A DNA stretch of 48,191 nt from an uncultured Roseateles sp. (GCA_946886855.1 CAMPJJ010000032.1:1-48191), one strand, 5' to 3'. Shown: positions 8,733-17,721, numbered from the stretch's first letter. A program made the numbers and translations. The notes: generated by a model not told the origin, from the letters alone.

Positions 8733-10330
8733 TGCGGCGCGCCCTGCTCCTCGGATGGATCCTGGCGCTGTGCGGCCTCGCGTCGACAGCGCAAGCGCTG
8801 ACGCAGCCGCAGGCGCTGTCCGTCGCGCAGGGCGAGACCGAGGACCGCATCGCCGCGCTCGGTCAGCTCGTCGCGGCGCCCGACGCACGCACCGCGGTAC
8901 TGCTGCAGGCGCTGTCCGACGAACGCGTGAAGCTCGGTCCCGATCGGCGCGTGCTGATCACGACCGACACCGGCGTCGTCGACGCCGCCACCGGCGCGGC
9001 GGTCACGCTGTCGCCGGACGCCCAGTCCTCGCTCGAGGACGTGATGCTCAACAACCGCCTGCGCGGCGAACTCGACGGCGCCCTGGCCGCGCTCCACCTG
9101 ACGAGCGCGGACCAGGCCGAGCGCCTCGCCGCGGCCAAGGCGCTGATGGAAGCCGGCGGCGACGACGCGCGCGTCGCGCTGCTGGAGACCGCGATCGCGA
9201 AGGAGCAGGACGCGACCGTGCTCGACGCCTTGAAGCTCGCCCGCGCCGCCGCGCTCGCCGCGAGCCCGGACGCCGCCAAGCGCCTCGCCGCCGCGAAGCT
9301 GCTCGGCGAATCGCACCGCCCCGAGACGCGCCTGCTGCTCAACCAGCGCCTGTCCGACGAACAGGACCCCGGCGTGAAACGCGCGCTGCAGCGCTCGCTG
9401 CGCGAGGTCGAGGCCACCCTCGCCTGGGGCGAACGCCTGGGCGCGCTGTTCACCGGCATCAGCCTGGCCAGCATCCTGCTGCTGGTCGCCCTGGGCCTGG
9501 CCATCACCTACGGCCTGATGGGCGTCATCAACATGGCGCACGGCGAGCTGATGATGATCGGCGCCTACGCGACCTACCTCGTCCAGGTCGCCTTCCGCCA
9601 GTGGCTGCCCGGCTGGTTCGACGCCTACCTCATCGTCGCCATGCCGGCGGCCTTCCTCGCGTCGGCGCTGGTCGGCGCGGCGCTGGAGCGCACCGTCATC
9701 CGCTGGCTCTACGGCCGGCCGCTGGAGACGCTGCTCGCCACCTGGGGCCTGAGCCTGGTCCTGATGCAGGCGGTGCGCTCGCTTTTCGGCGCGCAGAACG
9801 TCGCGGTGGAAAGCCCGTCGTGGATGGGCGGCTCGCTGGCGCTGCTGCCGGGTCTCGCGCTGCCGGCCAACCGGCTCGTCATCATCGTCTTCGCGCTGGT
9901 GGTGCTCGGCGGCATGTCGCTGCTGATCGCGCGCACGCGGCTCGGGCTGTTCGTCCGCGCCGTCACGCAGAACCGCCCGATCGCCTCCTGCATGGGCGTG
10001 CCCACCGCCCGCGTCGACACCTACGCCTTCGCGCTCGGTTCCGGCCTTGCGGGACTGGCCGGCTGCGCGCTGAGCCAGGTCGGCAACGTCGGCCCGGACC
10101 TCGGCCAGAGCTACATCGTCGACGCCTTCATGGTGGTCGTGCTGGGCGGCGTCGGCCAGCTCGCCGGCACCGTGCTGGCCGCGCTCGGCCTGGGCCTGGC
10201 CAACAAGGCGCTGGAAGGCGTCGTCGGCGCGGTGCTGGCCAAGATCGCCGTGCTGCTCTTCATCATCGTCTTCATCCAGAAGCGGCCGCAGGGCCTGTTC
10301 GCGGTCAAGGGCCGCGCGCAGGAGTCCTGA
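8732..10330 (+). CDS. urtB: Urea ABC transporter permease UrtB
   Basis: A 532-aa inner-membrane permease of the LivH type. The first 25 residues are a signal sequence. About 200 residues of helical, Ala-rich extracytoplasmic domain follow, as is typical of UrtB but not LivH. The multi-span permease core starts at GISLASILLLVALGLAITYG and includes GVINMAHGELMMIGAY. It forms the urea channel with UrtC, powered by UrtD and UrtE. The ATG at 8732 overlaps the urtA stop by one base (TGATG), implying translational coupling; the GTG one codon earlier is also possible. The next gene begins directly after its stop codon. Confidence 0.95.
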   Translation: MRRALLLGWILALCGLASTAQALTQPQALSVAQGETEDRIAALGQLVAAPDARTAVLLQALSDERVKLGPDRRVLITTDTGVVDAATGAAVTLSPDAQSSLEDVMLNNRLRGELDGALAALHLTSADQAERLAAAKALMEAGGDDARVALLETAIAKEQDATVLDALKLARAAALAASPDAAKRLAAAKLLGESHRPETRLLLNQRLSDEQDPGVKRALQRSLREVEATLAWGERLGALFTGISLASILLLVALGLAITYGLMGVINMAHGELMMIGAYATYLVQVAFRQWLPGWFDAYLIVAMPAAFLASALVGAALERTVIRWLYGRPLETLLATWGLSLVLMQAVRSLFGAQNVAVESPSWMGGSLALLPGLALPANRLVIIVFALVVLGGMSLLIARTRLGLFVRAVTQNRPIASCMGVPTARVDTYAFALGSGLAGLAGCALSQVGNVGPDLGQSYIVDAFMVVVLGGVGQLAGTVLAALGLGLANKALEGVVGAVLAKIAVLLFIIVFIQKRPQGLFAVKGRAQES

Positions 10331-11557
10331 ATGCGCAGGGATCCCCTCATGACCGCGACCTCTCCCGCCACGGCCACTGCCGCCTCCGCCTCCGCCGCCG
10401 AGCCTTCCGCGGCGGCCCCTGCCGGCCATGCGACGCCCGCCGCCGCCCTGCTGCTGCCGCAGCGCCCCGCCCTGCTCGGCCGGGCCGGCTGGGTCGCCGT
10501 GCTGGCGGCGCTGACCGTCGCCTGCGTGCTGCTGCCCGCGCTGAACCTGCTGGTGCCCGCCGGCCATCCGCTGCATGTGGACGGCTACTGGATCAGCCTG
10601 CTCGGCAAGTTCTGCTGCTACGCGATGTGCGCGCTGGCGATGGACCTGATCTGGGGCTTCGCCGGGATCCTGTCGCTGGGCCACGGCCTGTACTTCGCGC
10701 TCGGCGGCTATGCGATGGGCATGTACCTGATGCGCCAGATCGGCTCCGACGGCCAGTACCGCAGCACGCTGCCGGACTTCATGGTCTTCCTCGACTGGAA
10801 GGAGCTGCCCTGGCACTGGACCTTCAGCGACAGCTTCCTCGCGACGATGCTGCTGGTGCTGCTGGTGCCGGGCGGCATCGCGTTCCTCTTCGGCTTCTTC
10901 GCGTTCCGCTCGCGCATCAAGGGCGTGTACTTCTCGATCATCACGCAGGCGATGACCTACGCCGCGATGCTGTTCTTCTTCCGCAACGAGAGCGGCTTCG
11001 GCGGCAACAACGGCTTCACCGACTTCAAGCGGCTGCTGGGCCTCTCGATCACGACGCCGGGCATGCGCATGACGCTGTTCGTGCTGAGCGCGGTGGCGCT
11101 GGTCGGCTGCTTTCTCGGCCTGCGCTGGCTGACGCGCGCGAAGTTCGGCCGCGTGCTCAGCGCGGTGCGCGACGCCGAGTCGCGGCTGATGTTCTGCGGC
11201 TACTCGCCGCTGCCCTACAAGCTGGCCGCCTGGGTGCTGTCGGCCTTGATCTGCGGCCTGGCCGGCGCCTTGTACGTGCCGCAGGTCGGCATCATCAACC
11301 CGGGCGAGATGAGCGTCGCCAACTCCATCGAGATCGCCGTCTGGGCGGCGGTCGGCGGACGCGGCACGCTCATCGGTCCGATCGTCGGCGCCTTCGCCGT
11401 CAACGGCGCGAAGAGCTGGCTGACGCAATTCGCGCCGGAGTACTGGCTGTACCTGCTGGGCGCGCTGTTCGTGGCGGTGACGCTGTTCATGCCGGACGGC
11501 ATCGCGGGGCTGGTCAAGCGCCGGCTGGGCAGGAAGCACGTGGAGACCCAGGCATGA
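10331..11557 (+). CDS. urtC: Urea ABC transporter permease UrtC
   Basis: A 408-aa permease of the LivM type. After an Ala-rich cytoplasmic lead of about 50 residues come the membrane segments, including MDLIWGFAGILSLGHGLYFA and a later LAGALYVPQVGIINPGEM, both characteristic of LivM/UrtC. It pairs with UrtB. The start at 10331 immediately follows the urtB stop and has AGGAG 7 nt upstream inside the end of urtB. A second ATG at 10349 is possible. The stop overlaps the urtD start as ATGA. Confidence 0.95.
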   Translation: MRRDPLMTATSPATATAASASAAEPSAAAPAGHATPAAALLLPQRPALLGRAGWVAVLAALTVACVLLPALNLLVPAGHPLHVDGYWISLLGKFCCYAMCALAMDLIWGFAGILSLGHGLYFALGGYAMGMYLMRQIGSDGQYRSTLPDFMVFLDWKELPWHWTFSDSFLATMLLVLLVPGGIAFLFGFFAFRSRIKGVYFSIITQAMTYAAMLFFFRNESGFGGNNGFTDFKRLLGLSITTPGMRMTLFVLSAVALVGCFLGLRWLTRAKFGRVLSAVRDAESRLMFCGYSPLPYKLAAWVLSALICGLAGALYVPQVGIINPGEMSVANSIEIAVWAAVGGRGTLIGPIVGAFAVNGAKSWLTQFAPEYWLYLLGALFVAVTLFMPDGIAGLVKRRLGRKHVETQA

Positions 11558-12390
11558 ACCCCGATCTGCTCGAACAGGGCGCCGAGCGGCTGCGCGCGGC
11601 CAGCGGCCCCGGCTATGGCCGCGTCGTGCTGCCGGGCCAGCTGGACCTGGCGCACGGCCGCATCCTGTACCTGGAGGAGGTGTTCGTCAGCTTCGACGGC
11701 TTCCGCGCGATCAACGGCCTGTCCATCGACATCGCGCCCGGCGAGCTGCGCTGCATCATCGGCCCGAACGGTGCCGGCAAGACCACGATGATGGACATCA
11801 TCACCGGCAAGACCCGGCCCGACAGCGGCACGGTGTTCTTCGGCGGCACCATCGACCTGCTGCGCCACAGCGAGGCCGAGATCGCGCAGCTCGGCATCGG
11901 CCGCAAGTTCCAGCGCCCGACGGTGTTCGAGGCGCTGAGCGTCTACGAGAACCTCGAACTCGCGCTGCAGGGGTCCCGCGCGCTGCGGGCGTCGCTGTGG
12001 GGCGTGCTGAGCGGCGCGCAGAAGGACCGGCTGGCGGAGGTGCTGACGCTGATCCGCCTGCAGGACCGGATGACGCGCGCGGCGGGGCTGCTGAGCCACG
12101 GGCAGAAGCAGTGGCTGGAGATCGGCATGCTGCTGGTGCAGGACCCGAAGCTGCTGCTGCTCGACGAGCCGGTGGCCGGCATGACCGACCAGGAGACCGA
12201 ACGCACGGCGGAGCTGATCCTGACGCTCAAGGGGAAGCACAGCATCATCGTCGTCGAGCACGACATGGGGTTCGTCGACCGCATCGCGGAGAAGGTGACC
12301 GTGCTGGCCGAAGGCGCGGTGCTGGCCGAGGGAACGCTCGCGCAAGTGCAAGCGGATGAACGTGTGATCGAGGTGTACCTTGGACGTTGA
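11554..12390 (+). CDS. urtD: Urea ABC transporter ATP-binding protein UrtD
   Basis: A 278-aa ABC ATPase of the LivG type on the cytoplasmic face of the UrtBC permease. Walker A GPNGAGKT, the degenerate signature LSHGQKQW (usual in UrtD), Walker B LLLLDEPVAGM and the H-loop region VVEHDMGFVDRIAEKV are all visible. The true start is the ATG in the ATGA overlap with urtC; the much longer open frame upstream is a shadow of urtBC. Its 3' end overlaps the probable urtE start. Confidence 0.95.
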   Translation: MNPDLLEQGAERLRAASGPGYGRVVLPGQLDLAHGRILYLEEVFVSFDGFRAINGLSIDIAPGELRCIIGPNGAGKTTMMDIITGKTRPDSGTVFFGGTIDLLRHSEAEIAQLGIGRKFQRPTVFEALSVYENLELALQGSRALRASLWGVLSGAQKDRLAEVLTLIRLQDRMTRAAGLLSHGQKQWLEIGMLLVQDPKLLLLDEPVAGMTDQETERTAELILTLKGKHSIIVVEHDMGFVDRIAEKVTVLAEGAVLAEGTLAQVQADERVIEVYLGR

Positions 12391-13153
12391 ACTTCAGGAC
12401 CGCGCCGGCGCCACCGGCGCCACCGGTGACACGGCGACGATCGCCCCGATGCTCGACGCCATCGGCATCCAGCAGTACTACGGCGGGTCGCACATCCTGC
12501 GCGACGTGTCGGTGAGCGCCTCGCCGGGGCGCATCACGGTGCTGCTCGGCCGCAACGGCGTCGGCAAGACCAGCCTGCTGAAGAGCCTGATGGGCCTGAT
12601 CCCGATCCGCGCGGGCAGCGTCACGCTGGCCGGCGCGGACATCACGCGGGCGACGCCCTACCAGCGCGCGCGGGCCGGCATCGGCTACGTGCCGCAGGGG
12701 CGCGAGATCTTCGCCCGCCTGAGCGTCGAGGAGAACCTGCGCATGGGCCTGGCGAGCAAGCCCGGCGGCACGCCGATCCCGGAGCACCTGTACGCGCTGT
12801 TCCCGGTGCTCCAGCAGATGCTGAAGCGCCGCGGCGGCGACCTGTCCGGCGGCCAGCAGCAGCAGCTCGCGATCGCGCGGGCGCTGGCGGCGTCGCCGCG
12901 GCTGCTGATCCTCGACGAACCGACCGAAGGCATCCAGCCCAGCATCATCAAGGACATCGGGCGCGTGATCCGGCGCCTGGCGGACGAGGGCCTGGACGGC
13001 CACCCGGTCGCCATCCTCCTGTGCGAGCAGTACTACGACTTCGCCGCGGAACTGGCCGACGAGTTCCTCGTGCTTGAACGCGGGAGCGTCATCGCGCGGG
13101 GGAACAACGCGGACATGCAGACCCCGGAGATCCGGGGGCTGGTGGCGATCTGA
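12380..13153 (+). CDS. urtE: Urea ABC transporter ATP-binding protein UrtE
   Basis: A 257-aa ABC ATPase of the LivF type, second ATPase of the urea importer. It has QQYYGGSHILRDVS near the N-terminus (a UrtE hallmark), Walker A GRNGVGKT, signature LSGGQQQQ and Walker B LLILDEPTEGIQPSI. The start is uncertain. TTG at 12380 has GAGGTG upstream and overlaps the urtD stop, fitting coupled translation. ATG at 12449 gives the length more usual for the family but has no obvious ribosome-binding site. The gene ends the operon and faces a convergent ankyrin gene. No urease or amidase genes follow. Confidence 0.93.
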   Translation: MDVELQDRAGATGATGDTATIAPMLDAIGIQQYYGGSHILRDVSVSASPGRITVLLGRNGVGKTSLLKSLMGLIPIRAGSVTLAGADITRATPYQRARAGIGYVPQGREIFARLSVEENLRMGLASKPGGTPIPEHLYALFPVLQQMLKRRGGDLSGGQQQQLAIARALAASPRLLILDEPTEGIQPSIIKDIGRVIRRLADEGLDGHPVAILLCEQYYDFAAELADEFLVLERGSVIARGNNADMQTPEIRGLVAI

Positions 13154-13159
13154 CGGCCC

Positions 13160-13190
13160 GACCCGGCGGCGCTTCGAGCGCCCGCGGGTC
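13160..13190. terminator. Candidate bidirectional terminator between urtE and the ankyrin gene
   Basis: An inverted repeat GACCCG-gc-GGCGCT-tcg-AGCGCC-cg-CGGGTC gives a 12-bp GC-rich stem with a 2x2 internal loop and a 3-nt loop. It lies 7 bp after the urtE stop and touches the stop codon of the convergent gene. No clear T-run is present. Confidence 0.5.
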
Positions 13191-15249
13191 ATCGCCCGCC
13201 CGGCTCGCCGCGCGTCACGGCAGAGGTTCCGGCGGCGCCCGCGGCGGAGGCCGCCGCGGACCGTTCAACAATCCAGCGTTCGGTCGCCGGCTGCCTGAAG
13301 AACCGCGCCCACGCCAACGCGTCATGACCGGAGGGATCACGCCGTTCCAGGTCGCCGCCCTGCTCGACGAACCAGGCCAGCGCCCCGACCTGGCCGCGCG
13401 CGGCCGCCAGCATCAACGGCGTCTCGCCGCGACTGGCGGAGGCGGGTTCATGCAACGGCGCGCCGGCGTCGCGCAGCAGCTCCAGACAGGGCATGCACCC
13501 CGCCTGGGCGGCCATGTGGGCCGGGCCCCAGTCCCACCTGTTGCGCATGTCCAGCCGAGCGCCCGCTGCGATGAGGCGCCGGGCCAGATCGCTCCGGCCG
13601 CGGTACATCGCCAGCAGCAGCGCGGTGTCGCCGCGCTGGTTCGGGCTGGTCTCGTTCACGTCGTTGACGCGGGCGCCGGCCGACAGCAACACCTCCACCA
13701 CGTCGCCCTGCCCCTGTGCCACCGCCTGCATCAGCAGCGAGCGGCCGTCCGGGAGGCGCAGATCCGGATCCGCCTGCTGCGACAGCAGCCGGGCCGCCGC
13801 GGCGCTGTCGCCGTGCCGCACCGCCTCGATGAGTTGCTGGTCGCGCAAGCCCTCGACCGTCAAGCGGTGGAAGCGCTGTCGCCAGTCGTCCGCCAGATGC
13901 CGGGTCGGGCGCAGCGTCGGCAGGCCCGACGGACCTGCCTCGAACGCGCGAATGGCCCAGCCGACCGCGCCGGCCGTCGACGCGAGGACCATCACCAGCA
14001 CGACGACGTGTGAGCGTTGCGGTCGGCTCAGCGCACCTGCAGGCGCCTGCATCGCAAAGCGCCCGCGCCGATGCGCGAGCGCACGCAGCAGCCGTGATCC
14101 CATCGACTCCACCTGGGACACCCCCGGCAGGTCCGGGACGACGACCACCGGCTCCCCGAGCGCGGACACGACGACGAGTTCATGGCGCTGATGGCGACCC
14201 GTGCCCGACGCGCGGCGGCGGGTCCAGGCCAGCGGCTGCCCCAGCGGCCGGCATCGGGACCTGATCGCCGAGCCCACATCCAGCGTCAACCCGTCGCTGT
14301 CGACGACCAGGCGCCAGCGACGTGTCGCGAAATGCGCGGCGGCCGCGATGGCGCCGACGGCGCCGGCGAGGGCCAGCAGGGTGACCGGAGCGGAGGCGAT
14401 GCCCGCCTCGTCGAACGCGGTCCGGGCGGCCGACGTCAGCGCGCCCGCCAGGGCCGCGCACAGGACCGCGCCGACGCGCCAGCGGGTCCGGGTGAACGCC
14501 GCGACCCAGCGTTCGCCATCCTCCAGCAGGCGCATGGCGGGCACGGGCGCCGCCGGCTGGCGAGCCAGCACGCCCGGATCGAGACGGACCTCGTCGCCGA
14601 GTCCGTACGGAGCCACGCGCACGGCAGGCGTCTCGGGCTCCACGGCCTCGCACTCGTCCACACCTGGCGAAAGATCGATGTGGAGGTCCGACGACGATGA
14701 CAGCGGCAGCGGCGGCAGCGGCGCGAGCTCGGGCCACGGCCCTTCCTCGCCGGGCAGAGGGAAATACAGGTCGACGCGATGTTCCTCGGGCTCGCCGTCG
14801 TCGAACCCTTCGACCAGCACCCGCCAGCGTCGCGTCAATCCCTCTCGCAGGGTGCCGGTCGGCAGCGCCGACGGCGGCAGCAGGAGCCGCGTCCTCAGCA
14901 GGATGGGGGCCGGCGCCGCCGCTCGGCCCGCGACGGCCGACGTGGCCGATGTTGCCGACGGAGCCGATGCGGCCGATGGAGCCGATGCGGCTGGCAGGGG
15001 CACCAGCAGGGCGCGCTCCTCGAGGTCGGTCTCCGGCGGCAGGCCGCTGGCGGACAGGTCCAGGCCGAACTGCTGCAGACGGATCCGCAGCTGCTCCGCG
15101 TGCTGCACGCGCGCCGGCAGCACCTGCAGGCGAAGCTCCAGCTCCGGACCGGCCGGCGTGTCGCGCAGCCGGTACTTCAGGGGACGCGCGCGGCCATCCT
15201 TCGCCGCCGTCTCCGCGACGAAATAGGCGGGCACACGCGGCGCGTTCAC
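13189..15249 (-). CDS. Membrane protein with C-terminal ankyrin repeats
   Basis: A 686-aa protein if the GTG at 15249 is used. The N-terminal region of about 260 residues is unrecognised and contains a Ser/Ala/Pro low-complexity linker. Hydrophobic spans follow near VGAVLCAALAGALTSAA and VTLLALAGAVGAIAAAAHF. A stretch of about 85 residues then resembles a bacterial PH-like fold (WRLVVDSDGLTLDVGSAIRS), followed by a third span (VVVLVMVLASTAGAVGWAI). The last 210 residues carry four to five ankyrin repeats, e.g. DGRSLLMQAVAQGQGDVVEV and GDTALLLAMYRGRSDLARRL. Ankyrin repeats mediate protein contacts; the partner is unknown. The frame also runs upstream to ATG 15384, but that stretch overlaps a better-supported small ORF, so the coupled GTG is preferred. 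Confidence 0.72.
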   Translation of the reverse strand: MNAPRVPAYFVAETAAKDGRARPLKYRLRDTPAGPELELRLQVLPARVQHAEQLRIRLQQFGLDLSASGLPPETDLEERALLVPLPAASAPSAASAPSATSATSAVAGRAAAPAPILLRTRLLLPPSALPTGTLREGLTRRWRVLVEGFDDGEPEEHRVDLYFPLPGEEGPWPELAPLPPLPLSSSSDLHIDLSPGVDECEAVEPETPAVRVAPYGLGDEVRLDPGVLARQPAAPVPAMRLLEDGERWVAAFTRTRWRVGAVLCAALAGALTSAARTAFDEAGIASAPVTLLALAGAVGAIAAAAHFATRRWRLVVDSDGLTLDVGSAIRSRCRPLGQPLAWTRRRASGTGRHQRHELVVVSALGEPVVVVPDLPGVSQVESMGSRLLRALAHRRGRFAMQAPAGALSRPQRSHVVVLVMVLASTAGAVGWAIRAFEAGPSGLPTLRPTRHLADDWRQRFHRLTVEGLRDQQLIEAVRHGDSAAAARLLSQQADPDLRLPDGRSLLMQAVAQGQGDVVEVLLSAGARVNDVNETSPNQRGDTALLLAMYRGRSDLARRLIAAGARLDMRNRWDWGPAHMAAQAGCMPCLELLRDAGAPLHEPASASRGETPLMLAAARGQVGALAWFVEQGGDLERRDPSGHDALAWARFFRQPATERWIVERSAAASAAGAAGTSAVTRGEPGGR

Positions 15250-15356
15250 GCGGTGGGCCGCGGCTTCACCACGGCGAGGCGGTCGCCGACCGCAGTCATC
15301 GGCCCGACGGCCGCGGGATGTTGCGCCACGGCGGCGCGCAGACCTTGCTGGTTCAT
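15246..15356 (-). CDS. 36-codon ORF translationally coupled to the ankyrin gene
   Basis: A 36-aa ORF (MNQQGLRAAVAQHPAAVGPM...) with a strong ribosome-binding site, AAGGAGG, just upstream. Its TGA overlaps the GTG start of the ankyrin gene as GTGA, a classic coupling geometry. No function is recognised. Either it is a leader peptide or small partner, or the two ORFs are one gene broken by a frameshift or assembly error, giving an N-terminus read through into VNAPRVPAYFVAE. A -1 shift at the overlap would join them. Confidence 0.5.
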   Translation of the reverse strand: MNQQGLRAAVAQHPAAVGPMTAVGDRLAVVKPRPTA

Positions 15357-15515
15357 TCGCTCCCCCCTCCTTGACGCCCGCCATCGGTCCATGGTCGTCT
15401 TCGGACGGCGGGCGCGCGGATTATGGAGCGCCTCCCCCTGCAACTTCCTGCCTCACGGCAGCCCCCGTGAGGGGGATGGACGGCTCGAGGCCGATCCGGA
15501 CGCGCCGCGGCGGCT

Positions 15516-16511
15516 TCAATCCGCCTGGATCTTCGCCGCGCTGATCACCTTGCCCCAGCGCAGGAACTCCGCATCCGAATGCGCCTGCAGCTGCTGCGGA
15601 TTCATGTAGTCCGCGGTGGCGCCGAGCTCGGCGGCCTTCTTCTTGAACTCGGGCGTGGCCATGATCTTCTGGATCTCGCTGGTCAGGCGGTCGACCACCG
15701 CCTGCGGCGTCCTGGCCGGCGCGAACACCGCGAACCAGGAGCCCGCATCCAGGTTGGGCAGCCCGGCTTGCGCAGCCGTCGGCACGTCCGGCAGCGAGGA
15801 CAGGCGCTCCTTGCCGGTCACCGCGACCGCGCGCAGCTTGCCCGCCGCGATGAAGGGCATGAACGGCGGCGGCGTGCCGAAGGTCAGGTCGACCTGGCCG
15901 CCCAGCAGGTCCTGCAGCGCCGGGCCCGTGCCCTTGTACGGGACGTGGATCATCTGGATGCCGGCCTGCTGCTCCAGCATCACGCCGGTGACGTGCTGCA
16001 GCGAGCCGTTGCCCGAGGACGCGAAGGACAGCTTGCCGGGATTCTTTTTCGCATAGGCGATCAGCTCGGCGGTGGTCTTTGCGGGCACGCCCTCGCGCAG
16101 CACGATCAGCTGCGGCGCGGTCAGCACGTTGGCGACCGGGCGCAGGTCCTTCAGCTCCCACGCGCCCTTCTGGATGTGCGGCGTGATCACGTGGTAGCCG
16201 GAGTACTGCATCAGGATGGTGTAGCCGTCCGGCTCCGCGCGCTTGGTCGCGACGGCGGCCAGCGCGCCGCTGGCGCCGGAGCGGTTGTCCACCACCACCG
16301 TCTGCCCCAGCGCCTTGCCCAGCGGCTCGGCAAGCATGCGCGCGGCGATGTCCGTGGTGCCGCCGGGCGCGGCGCCGACCAGCATGGTGATCGGCTTGTT
16401 CGGATACGACTGCGCCTGCGCGGCACCCATCGGTGCCAGCACGGCGACGGCGGTCGCGATCATCGCGACGGCAGGAGCGGCCACGGCGAGGCGGCGGCGG
16501 ATTCGGTTCAT
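15516..16511 (-). CDS. Bug-family tripartite tricarboxylate-type periplasmic receptor
   Basis: A 331-aa periplasmic binding protein of the Bug (TctC-like) family, greatly expanded in Burkholderiales. A signal peptide ends near GAAQAQSYPNKPITM. The family signatures are clear: YPNKPITMLVGAAPGGTTDI and GQTVVVDNRSGASG. Bug proteins bind carboxylates or other small organic molecules. The start at 16511 is supported by GGAGACA upstream and the signal peptide; a longer open frame to 16622 lacks support. It lies 111 bp downstream of the HMG-CoA-lyase-like gene on the same strand, so its ligand may be the substrate of that pathway (inference). No TctAB membrane partners are nearby, which is usual for Bug genes. 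Confidence 0.93.
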   Translation of the reverse strand: MNRIRRRLAVAAPAVAMIATAVAVLAPMGAAQAQSYPNKPITMLVGAAPGGTTDIAARMLAEPLGKALGQTVVVDNRSGASGALAAVATKRAEPDGYTILMQYSGYHVITPHIQKGAWELKDLRPVANVLTAPQLIVLREGVPAKTTAELIAYAKKNPGKLSFASSGNGSLQHVTGVMLEQQAGIQMIHVPYKGTGPALQDLLGGQVDLTFGTPPPFMPFIAAGKLRAVAVTGKERLSSLPDVPTAAQAGLPNLDAGSWFAVFAPARTPQAVVDRLTSEIQKIMATPEFKKKAAELGATADYMNPQQLQAHSDAEFLRWGKVISAAKIQAD

Positions 16512-16622
16512 GGTCTTGTCTCCAGGGAGGCCGCTCGGGGCGGCGTTGTCGTTGGGGGTGAAGCGGAAAGGTCTCGCGGGACAGGCGTTGCTGGACGCGG
16601 GCCGGGGCCGGCGGAACGGCAC

Positions 16623-17711
16623 TCAGGCGTCGCGGGCCAGCGCGCGCTCGCGGATCGCGTCGAAGTCGCGCGGCCGCGGGTGCAGGTCGAGCCGGCGCCC
16701 GGCGCTGACGATCTGGCTCGGCACCGCGTGGCCGATCAGCGGCGGCAGGCGCTTGGCGGCGGCGATCAATCGCTCCAGGTCCACGCCGGTGTCGCAGCCC
16801 ATGCACTGCAGCGCATGGACGATCTCCTCGGTGCAGACGTTGCCGGTCGCACCGGGCGCGTACGGGCAGCCGCCGATGCCGCCGAGCGACGCATCGAAGC
16901 GGTCCGCGCCGGCGTCGATCGCCGCGATCACGTTGGCCAGGCCCATGCCGCGCGTGTTGTGGAAGTGCAGCGTGAGCTGGGACTGGGGCCAGCGCTCGCG
17001 GAAGGCGCGCACCAGCGCGACGACCTGCGGCGGATAGGCCATGCCGGTCGTGTCACACAGCGTCACGCCGCGTGCGCCGAGGTCCTCGATGAAGTGAGCG
17101 CACCAGCCCAGCACCGTCTCGAAGGGCACGTCGCCTTCCATCGGGCAACCGAAGGAGCACGACAGCGACACGTTCACCGCGATGCCGGCCTGGTGCGCCA
17201 TCGCGGCGACTTCGGCGAGGCCGGCGAAGGATTGCTCGCGCGTCATCCGCAGGTTGGAGAGGTTGTGGCTCTCGCTGGCGGACATCACCAGGTTCAGCTC
17301 GTCGGCGCGGGCCGCGATGGCGCGCTCCGCGCCGCGGACGTTGGGCACCAGCACCGTGTAGACCACGCCCGGCTTGCGCCGGATGCCCGCCATCACCTCG
17401 GACGCATCGGCGAGTACCGGGATCGCCTTCGGCGAGACGAAGGCCGTGACCTCGATCTTGGCGAGGCCTGCGTCGGACAGCGCGTCGACCAGCGCGATCT
17501 TGTCGGCGGTCGGCACGAAGGTGGTCTCGGCCTGCAGGCCGTCGCGGGTGCCCACGTCCTGCATGAAGAGGCGACGGCCGGCGCCGGTCCAGACGTCGGA
17601 CGGCACGCGGGCGGCCGCGCCGGCGGGGGAAGACAGCGAGGAAGGCTGCGAGGAAGCCTGCGAGGAAGGCTGCGAAGTAGAGGGAGCGGAAGAGGAAGCA
17701 GAAGCGGTCAT
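16623..17711 (-). CDS. Hydroxymethylglutaryl-CoA lyase-like enzyme
   Basis: A 362-aa TIM-barrel lyase of the HMGL family. Visible motifs are DVGTRDGLQ (substrate and metal site), LHFHNTRGMGLAN with the HxH metal ligands, and GGIGGCPYAPGATGN with the catalytic-loop Cys. HMG-CoA lyase yields acetyl-CoA and acetoacetate; relatives cleave citramalyl-CoA. The gene lies 10 bp downstream of a CaiB/BaiF CoA-transferase, the usual pairing for activation and cleavage of 3-hydroxy-3-methylglutarate or a related acid. The first 35 residues are a Ser/Gln/Pro-rich extension outside the catalytic fold and arise in part from a 12-bp repeat. Substrate choice between HMG-CoA and citramalyl-CoA cannot be settled from sequence. 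Confidence 0.88.
   Translation of the reverse strand: MTASASSSAPSTSQPSSQASSQPSSLSSPAGAAARVPSDVWTGAGRRLFMQDVGTRDGLQAETTFVPTADKIALVDALSDAGLAKIEVTAFVSPKAIPVLADASEVMAGIRRKPGVVYTVLVPNVRGAERAIAARADELNLVMSASESHNLSNLRMTREQSFAGLAEVAAMAHQAGIAVNVSLSCSFGCPMEGDVPFETVLGWCAHFIEDLGARGVTLCDTTGMAYPPQVVALVRAFRERWPQSQLTLHFHNTRGMGLANVIAAIDAGADRFDASLGGIGGCPYAPGATGNVCTEEIVHALQCMGCDTGVDLERLIAAAKRLPPLIGHAVPSQIVSAGRRLDLHPRPRDFDAIRERALARDA
17638..17673. repeat. 12-bp in-frame tandem repeat in the lyase N-terminus
   Basis: Three 12-bp units (GAGGAAGGCTGC, GAGGAAGCCTGC, GAGGAAGGCTGC) encode the repeated Ser-Ser-Gln-Pro/Ala stretch ahead of the catalytic domain of the HMGL-like enzyme. Confidence 0.75.
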
Positions 17712-17721
17712 CGCGGAGCCT

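Noticed and set aside
8582..11539. Long minus-strand open frame of 985 codons opposite urtB/urtC
   Set aside because: Its Gln/Arg/His-rich composition is the mirror of urt coding; no motif is recognisable.
8698..11553. Upstream extension of the urtD frame
   Set aside because: It overlaps urtB and urtC in another frame. The real start is the ATGA overlap at 11554.
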